Shown: positions 6,322 through 12,196 of the stretch, piece after piece
How positions within the stretch are numbered: position 1 is the stretch's first letter
Layout of the letters: each line of letters begins with the position of its first letter
Source: Psychrobacter sp.
GTDB taxonomy: Bacteria > Pseudomonadota > Gammaproteobacteria > Pseudomonadales > Moraxellaceae
DNA: 12,196 bases
NCBI GenBank assembly: GCA_020024075.1
Contig: JAHHUJ010000044.1
Location: 1 to 12,196, forward strand
Direction of reading: 5' to 3'
Notes under the pieces: model-generated
The model's input: only the letters and a program-made list of their open reading frames with translations
What the model was told of the DNA's origin: nothing
The model's database searches: none
Made by a program: the position numbers and the translations under genes

Positions 6322-8652
6322 CTACCAGCCGATGGGATCAACATCCAAAGTTAGCTTAATGTATTTGGCTGAAGGTAGCTGTAATACTTGAGGCCACCAA
6401 AAGTTCAACAGCTGATGCAGTGGCTGGCGCTGCTTGGATAATAATAAAAGCTGGCTGTGATAGCGGCTGTTTTTCATTTTCATTGGGGCATCAATAGGGC
6501 CCAAGATAGCCAAATCATTTGGGGGCATGATGGCGATGGCTTCTTTTAATACTTGAGTGGCCCGTTGTAAAGTTTTTGCTTCACAGCGGATCAGTGCCCC
6601 ATAAGTGTAAGGGGGTAGACCTAACATTTTACGCTCTTTTAATAGATCGAGGGCAAAAGGCTGATAACCATCACGCACCAGTTTGCGCAGTAAAGGGTTC
6701 TCAGGTTGTACCGTTTGAATTAATACCTTACCTGGCTTGCTGCCTCTTCCTGAGCGGCCGGCAACTTGGATGATTAATTGTGCTGTGTGCTCTGGTGAGC
6801 GAAAGTCTGGGGACAAAAACCCGCGATCAGCATTTGGCAGGCACACCAAAGTAACATTAGGGAAGTGGTGTCCTTTAGCCACCATTTGGGTCCCCACTAA
6901 GATAGCAGGATCGCCACTATTAATGCGCCGATATATGTCCTCCCAACTGTCTTTTTTTCGGGTGGTATCTCGGTCAATTTGAATAATGGGATAGGTTTTT
7001 TTGCTGGTTTGAGGGTTTGAAAAAAGAGCGTGTAAGCTTTCTGTCAATCGAGTAGTTCCCATTCCCACAGCATTTAAGTTGACACTTGCGCAGTCTGGGC
7101 AGGCTAGTGGGATAGACGCTTGCCAGTCACAATGGTGGCATTTTAGATAGCTGGGCTGGTTAGTATTTAGCTGACTGTGATGCACCGTTAAGTGAGCCTC
7201 ACAGCGGACACAATCTGCTTGCCAACCACAGGCTTCACACAGCAAGATAGGCGCATAGCCGCGACGATTTAGAAATACCAATACTTGCTCACCAGCTTCC
7301 AAGGTGCTGCGAATAGCACTGATGGTATCTTCTGTTAGCCCTGTATTTTGTGAGTGTTTTAAGTTTGGCAGTAAGGAAGCTTGCTCACTGGGGGCGGCTG
7401 GTAAGTTACTGTATTGAGTGGGCTTATCACGAGCATCAACTAACTGTAAGATGGCTTCTTGGGCATTACCGGCACGCTGTGAGAGAACAAGCTCGGTCAA
7501 CTTGCCATCTTGAACCAGTTTTAAATGCTCTAATGAGGGGGTTGCTGTACCTAATACCACAGGAATGCCCAGCTGATAGCCTCGATATAGTGCCACATCT
7601 GCCGCATGATAGCGCAAGGTGTCTTGCTGTTTATAAGATTGATCATGCGACTCATCGACGACTATGAGACCTAAGTTAGCAAAAGGATGCAATATGGAGG
7701 ATCGAGTGCCGATAATTATTTGGGCACGTCCTTCACGGCAATCCTCCCAGCCATGCATACGTTGAGTGTTATTAAGCCCAGAGTGTAGCAGTAGGATGTT
7801 GGCTGCAAAGCGCTCTGCAAAGCGGGCTCTAGTTTGTGGCGTTAAGCCAATTTCAGGGACCAATACCAGTACTTGTTTGCCAGCCTCCAGCACAGATTGC
7901 ATCGCCTGCAAGTAGACTTCAGTTTTGCCACTGCCGGTCACTCCGTTTAATAAATATCCGCAGTATTTATTTTCTTTAGCAGTTGCCACAATGCTATCAA
8001 CAGCGTGTTTTTGTTGTTCATTAAGTGTCAGTGGCATCTTAGCCAGAGTAACTGGACTGGGCGCTGCCTTCGGTTGTAAGTAGTGCTCAATTAAACCGTT
8101 TTCTTCCAGCAGCTTTAAGAAAGGGCGCTGCATCCCCTCTAATAGCAAAGTATCTTCGCTTGCGCCATGTTCACCATGTAATTTTAGTAGCGCAAATTGC
8201 TGTCTTTGCTTATGCGCGTTGCTATGGAAGTCATCGTCACTGACATTGGGTAGGATGCGCCAATGAGTAATCAATAAATCTAGAGGTTTGCCTTGGCGAA
8301 TTAGGGTCGGTAACATGACTGAGAGCACATCGCCTAAGGGATAGTGATAATAGCCAGCCAACCAGCGGGCTAAAGACAGCATCTGCTGACTTAATAAGGG
8401 CTTAGTATCGATAATTTGTTTTATGGCTTTGAGCTTGTTGACAGGGACTTCACTATGGCTGCTATCAATATGATCAACCACGATACCGATTAAGGTTTGC
8501 CGGCCAAAGGAGACTTGTACTCTTGCTCCAATAGGCGGAAGGGCGGAAGCGCTGTCATCAGCAGTAGTTAGTTTGTCTGAAGGTTTGTCTGAGGGTGGAA
8601 GATAGTCGAATTCACGATAAAGAGGAACCGGTAGGGCGACACGAATAAGCAT
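6322..8652 (-). CDS. priA: Primosomal replication-restart helicase PriA
   Basis: PriA is a 3'-to-5' superfamily 2 helicase that recognises stalled or repaired forks and starts reloading of DnaB. The 776 residues compare with 732 in E. coli. The N-terminal 3'-end-binding domain (about 1-110) starts MLIRVALPVPLYREFDYLPP and carries a short polar insert near 21-40. Walker A is GVTGSGKTE (237-245) and the DEAH-type box is DESH (333-336), followed by GTATPS (368-373). The zinc-binding insert has all eight cysteines: C472, C475, C481, C484, C505, C508, C518 and C521. Late helicase motifs are GTQMVAKGHHF (587-597) and QVAGRSGRG (629-637). Extra residues near 409-437 explain the greater length. The start follows a full AAGGAGG (8663-8669) ten bases upstream. 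Its neighbours are not replication genes. Confidence 0.97.
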   Translation of the reverse strand: MLIRVALPVPLYREFDYLPPSDKPSDKLTTADDSASALPPIGARVQVSFGRQTLIGIVVDHIDSSHSEVPVNKLKAIKQIIDTKPLLSQQMLSLARWLAGYYHYPLGDVLSVMLPTLIRQGKPLDLLITHWRILPNVSDDDFHSNAHKQRQQFALLKLHGEHGASEDTLLLEGMQRPFLKLLEENGLIEHYLQPKAAPSPVTLAKMPLTLNEQQKHAVDSIVATAKENKYCGYLLNGVTGSGKTEVYLQAMQSVLEAGKQVLVLVPEIGLTPQTRARFAERFAANILLLHSGLNNTQRMHGWEDCREGRAQIIIGTRSSILHPFANLGLIVVDESHDQSYKQQDTLRYHAADVALYRGYQLGIPVVLGTATPSLEHLKLVQDGKLTELVLSQRAGNAQEAILQLVDARDKPTQYSNLPAAPSEQASLLPNLKHSQNTGLTEDTISAIRSTLEAGEQVLVFLNRRGYAPILLCEACGWQADCVRCEAHLTVHHSQLNTNQPSYLKCHHCDWQASIPLACPDCASVNLNAVGMGTTRLTESLHALFSNPQTSKKTYPIIQIDRDTTRKKDSWEDIYRRINSGDPAILVGTQMVAKGHHFPNVTLVCLPNADRGFLSPDFRSPEHTAQLIIQVAGRSGRGSKPGKVLIQTVQPENPLLRKLVRDGYQPFALDLLKERKMLGLPPYTYGALIRCEAKTLQRATQVLKEAIAIMPPNDLAILGPIDAPMKMKNSRYHSQLLLLSKQRQPLHQLLNFWWPQVLQLPSAKYIKLTLDVDPIGW

Positions 8653-8676
8653 CAGATGGAAGCCTCCTTAAGGGAA

Positions 8677-8711
8677 AGGTTATAAACTAAATCCTGTTTA
8701 GTTTATAACCT
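8677..8711. terminator. Perfect 15-bp hairpin between ridA and priA
   Basis: The arms 8677-8691 and 8697-8711 are perfectly complementary (AGGTTATAAACTAAA type) around a 5-nt loop. On the minus strand the stem is followed only by TTTCCC, and the priA Shine-Dalgarno starts eight bases further on. On the plus strand TAG and five T follow. It may be a partial terminator or attenuator of ridA-priA read-through, a transcript-stabilising end, or an operator. Confidence 0.6.
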
Positions 8712-8719
8712 AGTTTTTC

Positions 8720-8739
8720 AGCTAGAAGTAGCTAGAAGC
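8720..8739. repeat. 10-bp tandem repeat downstream of ridA
   Basis: AGCTAGAAGT is followed directly by AGCTAGAAGC, 14 bp from the ridA stop codon. It is short and has no evident function. Confidence 0.5.
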
Positions 8740-8753
8740 TAATGCTTGAGCCA

Positions 8754-9149
8754 TTAGTCTTCGATAAATAAGATGGATTCAATCTCAACGATGCCACCTT
8801 TAGGTAGAGCGGCTACTTGTACCGCAGCACGGGCAGGGAATGGTTCAGACAAGCGCTCAGAGAAGATGGTGTTCAGTGCAGCAAAATCATTTAAGTCGGT
8901 TAGTGATACGTTGAATTTCACCACATCACTTAACTGACCACCAGCCGCTTCACAGATAGCTTCGATGTTATCCATAACTTGAGCAGCTTGGGCATCAAAG
9001 CCGTCACGAAGCTCCATAGTTTCTGGATCAAAACCTAATTGACCTGAGATATATACCAAGCTTCCGCCAGCTGATGGAATTTTCACTGCTTGTGAATAGG
9101 CACCAACGGCTGCTGGGGCTTTATCGGTATGAATGATTTGACGGGCCAT
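8754..9149 (-). CDS. ridA: RidA-family 2-iminobutanoate/2-iminopropanoate deaminase
   Basis: RidA hydrolyses reactive enamine/imine intermediates released by PLP enzymes such as threonine dehydratase, protecting other PLP enzymes. The 131 residues match the family length. Signatures are GAYSQA (16-21), ISGQLGF (34-40) and PARAAVQVAALPKGG (105-119). R107 is the carboxylate-binding Arg (Arg105 in E. coli), E122 is the conserved acid near the end, and Y18 completes the pocket, so an active deaminase is expected. It should form the usual trimer in the cytosol. The start is supported by AAGGA about eight bases before ATG. It lies 73 bp downstream of spoT on the same strand, an adjacency common in gammaproteobacteria, so co-transcription with spoT is likely. 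Confidence 0.95.
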   Translation of the reverse strand: MARQIIHTDKAPAAVGAYSQAVKIPSAGGSLVYISGQLGFDPETMELRDGFDAQAAQVMDNIEAICEAAGGQLSDVVKFNVSLTDLNDFAALNTIFSERLSEPFPARAAVQVAALPKGGIVEIESILFIED

Positions 9150-9222
9150 AATTATTTCCTTTTTTTATTGATTAAGAAGGACAGTACATTTGTGTATTCA
9201 TAAGTTGAAGCAGATTATACCG

Positions 9223-11625
9223 TTATAAGCGATATAGACGGCGAATACTACCAAAACCCACATGAGGACGTAAAGCTTCAATACCTTCTAAGACATGGCT
9301 ACGACTGCGCACTATGACATGGATAATCGTTGAGTCAGAGCGAACGTCTAATTTTTCGATGCCAATGTTTAGCTGTCTTAAAGTATACAGAACATGCGAT
9401 ACCTGCTCATCGTTTAAGGCCAGATTGATTTTTAAATAAGCCGTGAAATGCGGGCGATCACTGGGATGCTCAATACTTTTTTCTATTTCTTCTTCACTGT
9501 ACCAGTTAAGTTGGACCAACTCATAGGGCTTCTCAACATATTTGTTGACAATAGAATAACAGCGATGACGGTGTAACACCAAGCCATGCATGGTTAAGTG
9601 ACCAATAATAGGGTCGCCAAAGATGGGTCGGCAACAACCAGCGAAGTGTACTTCAACGCCATTGGCGTTAGACAAAAGCTGATTGGGACGATCAAAGCCT
9701 TTTTGACTGGCTTGTTGGTGCGTCTTAGTGACATCATCACTGAACAGCCTTGATACCACCAGCTGGGGTAATAGGGCGCCTGCACTCATACGCTCGTATA
9801 AGTCTTCTTTTTTATCGACATTTTGCCAGAGCAATAAATCTTTCCAGTCGGCTTCGGTGACATCATCAAGAGACTTACCATAGGTTTGCAATGCACGGTC
9901 TAAGGCTTGTTTGCCATGCTGCTGTTGCTCTTCTATGGGTAGGCTACTGAACCAACGTTTCAATGAGCGCTGTGCCTTACTGGTCACCACAATACCAAGC
10001 CACTCAGCCTTAGGTTTGGCATTAGGGTCGACTTCAATTTCTACAGTAGCACCAGGCTTTAAAGTAGAGCCAAGTTTGGCGTTTTCACCATTGATTTTGG
10101 CCCCAACTGCGATATTGCCCACTTTAGGGCCCACCGCATAAGCGAAGTCTAAAGCTGTGGCACCACGGGGTAGCTCATAAGCACGGCCTTTGGGGCTATA
10201 ACACAGTATTTTTCGGGTGTTTAAATAAGAGATCAGCTCATCAATGGTTTTTACCATTTCATCATAGTCAGTATTGCTTTCTTTACCTTCGCCCTCTGCA
10301 TGATAGTCGATAAGCTCTTTCATATTGCGTAAAGAGGCCTTAATGACAGAACGGCTTAAGTCAGAAGCTTGCTCTGCACCAATAACGCCTAGACGAGAAA
10401 CGGCCTCCATCTTACGGGTAAGCAGCGTCACTTTAATGGTATCGTTATCCCTCTTATAGGTCAGGGTTAACGATTGGTTGCCACCTGGTAGAGGATGGCG
10501 AATATTGTCTTCTACGAAGTCCTCAGAGATACGATACTTCTTAATCAGATACTCTGCCAATAAATCACAATCCTCAATGGTATTGGTAACAATTTCAAAG
10601 GCATAGTGACGTAATAAATCATCGATTTCCCCGCGGTTACGGAAAAATTGACGGTACATAATAACCGTATTCTCTAAGGTACGCACATGGCCTGAGATAT
10701 TGTGTCGATCTAGCACATAATTGAGGTACTGCTGGATCGTCTCTTTTTGATATTTTCGGCCCAAACCATGCTGCAAAAGCTTGTCTGACATCTTAGTATA
10801 CATAATTGGATCTAGGTTACGGTAACACAAGATTTCCATGTAGTCGGCTATGTCATTCATACCCATTAAACGGGCAAAAGGCACATAGAATTCTAAGGTT
10901 TCAGAAGCAGTAGACTTTTGTTTTTCTCGGCGTACTGAGTCTAAGGTCGACATATTATGCAAGCGGTCAGCAAGCTTAATAATTAACACTCTAGGATCAT
11001 CTAAAGTGGCAGACATAATCTTATGGAAAGTGGCTGCTTTGTTTTGTCTTTTATTATGACTAGAAGACTTCAGCTTGGTGACTCCATCGACTAATCTTGC
11101 CACAGTTTCACCAAAAAGCTGGGTAATTTCTTCTGAGGTGACCTCAGTGTCTTCTACCGTATCATGTAATATTGCAGCAATAATGCTGTCTCTATCGAGT
11201 CGAAATCCCGCTAGGATCTCAGCAACGGCAATAGGGTGGGTGATATACGGCTCACCAGATTTTCTCTTGTCATTGATGTGTGCCTTATCACCGTAAGCAC
11301 AAGCCTTTAGCACATCCTGCTTTTCAGTATCATTTAAATAGGCGACAGCACGCATTAAGTTACGCTGAGCTTCATCTACCAAGTGATGGCTAAGCTTAGG
11401 TAAGTTCTGCATATAAGCGGTTTGATTTAAATGATCATCATCGTATGAGTTTGGCAAGATGATATCTGGACTTACTGAGGTATCCACAATGTTGTTTGAA
11501 TTAGAAATATTATTGATCACATTACCATCAATATCAGTTTTTAGAGAATCAGTCATATTAGCTTCAGAGTCAGATAAGTTTGCATCAGGATTAGGAGTAT
11601 TTTTAACATTTGAGGGTAACATCAT
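9223..11625 (-). CDS. spoT: SpoT-type (p)ppGpp hydrolase with a degenerate synthetase domain
   Basis: This long RelA/SpoT homologue has 800 residues, against about 702 in E. coli SpoT. The hydrolase domain (about 77-270) keeps the expected set: R121, H130, H154-D155, E158-D159, D220, N224 and T227 (HDTVEDT and LADRLHNM motifs). The synthetase region (about 285-420) is eroded. The acidic YDL motif aligns by eye to LRH (R339 for Asp), GYQSLHT reads GNQSLTL (382-388) and the QIRT segment reads TLLT (400-403). TGS (about 472-533) follows, with GPKVG where VHTDIG is usual. Next come a helical region, the CC motif (C664-C665) and a C-terminal ACT domain (about 726-800). It is therefore probably a monofunctional hydrolase, as reported for Acinetobacter baumannii SpoT, needing a separate RelA. 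An Asn/Asp/Ser-rich N-terminal extension covers about 1-72. The start is set by AAGGA seven bases before ATG; the next codon is also ATG. Confidence 0.93.
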   Translation of the reverse strand: MMLPSNVKNTPNPDANLSDSEANMTDSLKTDIDGNVINNISNSNNIVDTSVSPDIILPNSYDDDHLNQTAYMQNLPKLSHHLVDEAQRNLMRAVAYLNDTEKQDVLKACAYGDKAHINDKRKSGEPYITHPIAVAEILAGFRLDRDSIIAAILHDTVEDTEVTSEEITQLFGETVARLVDGVTKLKSSSHNKRQNKAATFHKIMSATLDDPRVLIIKLADRLHNMSTLDSVRREKQKSTASETLEFYVPFARLMGMNDIADYMEILCYRNLDPIMYTKMSDKLLQHGLGRKYQKETIQQYLNYVLDRHNISGHVRTLENTVIMYRQFFRNRGEIDDLLRHYAFEIVTNTIEDCDLLAEYLIKKYRISEDFVEDNIRHPLPGGNQSLTLTYKRDNDTIKVTLLTRKMEAVSRLGVIGAEQASDLSRSVIKASLRNMKELIDYHAEGEGKESNTDYDEMVKTIDELISYLNTRKILCYSPKGRAYELPRGATALDFAYAVGPKVGNIAVGAKINGENAKLGSTLKPGATVEIEVDPNAKPKAEWLGIVVTSKAQRSLKRWFSSLPIEEQQQHGKQALDRALQTYGKSLDDVTEADWKDLLLWQNVDKKEDLYERMSAGALLPQLVVSRLFSDDVTKTHQQASQKGFDRPNQLLSNANGVEVHFAGCCRPIFGDPIIGHLTMHGLVLHRHRCYSIVNKYVEKPYELVQLNWYSEEEIEKSIEHPSDRPHFTAYLKINLALNDEQVSHVLYTLRQLNIGIEKLDVRSDSTIIHVIVRSRSHVLEGIEALRPHVGFGSIRRLYRL

Positions 11626-11654
11626 TTAATCATCCTTCAGCCAGATAGCAGACC

Positions 11655-11682
11655 ATAATATGCAATCAGTTTAGATTGTAAG
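11655..11682 (-). promoter_or_regulatory. Candidate promoter for spoT
   Basis: On the minus strand CTTACA (four of six matches to a -35) and TATTAT (five of six to a -10) are separated by 16 bp. Transcription would start near 11648, about 23 bp before the spoT ATG. No rpoZ or gmk lies upstream, so spoT appears to lead its own transcription unit. Confidence 0.4.
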
Positions 11683-11993
11683 TCTATATGTTATTTAATA
11701 ATTCCCTGTTGAGACTTATTCAAGGGGTATTAAGTCTATCCAAGGTAAAAATATAAAAAAAGTAATAAAAATAGTATGGAAAAATAAAAATAAACAGCCC
11801 TTAATCTCTTAATTAATCTTAAAAATAGCTGCGTGTCAACCAATAAGTTAGTAATGTTTTAAAAAAATAAAATAATTGTCCTAAAAGTCATCTAAGGCAT
11901 AGCACAGATGGCGGTATAGAACTTTTTTAGCTCAATAAAACACAGTTATTAAGGAGAGTGTACCGGGCAATTATTCCTCATAAAACCAGTTAA
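11683..11993. other. AT-rich intergenic region without a convincing gene
   Basis: This stretch is rich in A/T runs and stop codons in all frames. It holds a 7-bp inverted repeat, AGACTTA (11712-11718) with TAAGTCT (11731-11737). A plus-strand AAGGAG near 11951 precedes only an 11-codon GTG frame. I see no RNA gene or mobile element. Confidence 0.6.
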
Positions 11994-12035
11994 AATATAA
12001 AAAACCACGACTTGCTTAATGCTTATCGTGGTTTT
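11994..12035 (-). terminator. Terminator of a minus-strand gene entering from the right edge
   Basis: AAAACCACGA (12001-12010) and TCGTGGTTTT (12026-12035) form a 10-bp stem with a 15-nt loop. Read on the minus strand the stem leads into a T-run (TTTTTTATATTTT). On the plus side the run is TTTTCATATTT, so weak bidirectional activity is possible. It lies about 90 bp beyond the stop codon of the partial frame at 12125. Confidence 0.75.
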
Positions 12036-12124
12036 CATATTTACGGGCTTAAAGAGGAGTAGGTTGGTTAATAAACAACTTACTCTTCTTCTTTATTCTT
12101 CTTTAGAATTTAGCCAATCAGTTA

Positions 12125-12196
12125 CTAAAAAACTTGACCACCGCTTAATGCTAAGTCTAATGAATTCGTAGCAAAATGATGATCAGGTTGGTCTAA
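12125..12196 (-). CDS. C-terminal fragment of an unidentified minus-strand gene (partial)
   Basis: The minus strand is open from the window edge for 23 codons and stops at TAG (12125-12127). The fragment ends SLDLALSGGQVF. Support is the correctly oriented terminator at 11994-12035 and ordinary codon use. The fragment is too short to identify a family. The ending F with alternating Leu is weakly like an outer-membrane barrel strand, which is speculative. Confidence 0.4.
   Translation of the reverse strand, partial: LDQPDHHFATNSLDLALSGGQVF

Noticed and set aside
6576..7667. Plus-strand open frames inside priA
   Set aside because: They lie antisense to a fully conserved helicase, lack recognisable motifs and ribosome sites, and behave as shadows of the real coding frame.
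9223..11625. Calling the long RSH gene relA
   Set aside because: RelA has a decayed hydrolase and an intact synthetase. Here the reverse is seen, and the gene adjoins ridA as spoT typically does.
11701..11993. Possible small RNA or tRNA in the spoT upstream region
   Set aside because: No cloverleaf or promoter-plus-terminator pair was found on either strand. The nearby terminator is better explained by the gene at the right edge.
12125..12150. LSGGQ in the right-edge fragment, resembling an ABC transporter signature
   Set aside because: The frame stops two residues later, so there is no following Walker B or H-loop. An ABC ATPase continues for dozens of residues after LSGGQ, so the match is chance.

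Overview
The window looks like chromosome of a gammaproteobacterium in the Moraxellaceae, most likely Psychrobacter or a close relative. The evidence is moderate-to-low GC content, AT-rich intergenic DNA, a SerA close to the E. coli type, and a long SpoT whose synthetase half has decayed, as I recall for Acinetobacter SpoT. The genus is inferred from gene content and sequence flavour, not from any search. I see no rRNA, tRNA, insertion sequence, phage gene or CRISPR array. This is mainly housekeeping DNA with a few odd details.

Left part (1-3320). A minus-strand FAD-linked D-2-hydroxyacid dehydrogenase, best read as D-2-hydroxyglutarate dehydrogenase, is divergent from plus-strand serA. The pairing makes metabolic sense: SerA can reduce 2-oxoglutarate to D-2-hydroxyglutarate while oxidising 3-phosphoglycerate, and the FAD enzyme returns that product to 2-oxoglutarate. 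The 361-bp gap between them holds a probable extended -10 promoter, three consecutive stem-loops and a 17-bp tandem repeat just before the serA ribosome-binding site. A strong terminator closes serA.

Middle (3320-5200). A solitary ETHE1/Blh-type persulfide dioxygenase gene is preceded by a perfect 16-bp palindrome and followed by a long hairpin. Next comes an unrecognised 115-residue protein with a structured leader. That leader also contains a 44-codon reading frame overlapping the gene's start. A long imperfect inverted repeat fills the convergent space before the next gene.

Right part (5201-11625). Four minus-strand genes are transcribed in the order spoT, ridA, priA, cation diffusion facilitator. 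Their products are the (p)ppGpp hydrolase SpoT, the enamine/imine deaminase RidA, the replication-restart helicase PriA and a CzcD/ZnT-like metal exporter. Gaps are 56 to 101 bp, so partial co-transcription is plausible, but a 15-bp perfect hairpin sits between ridA and priA. SpoT keeps every hydrolase residue I can place, but its synthetase motifs and a key TGS histidine are lost.

Right edge (11626-12196). About 500 bp has no convincing gene. It contains the probable spoT promoter and a minus-oriented terminator. The terminator fits a minus-strand gene whose last 23 codons enter from beyond the window.
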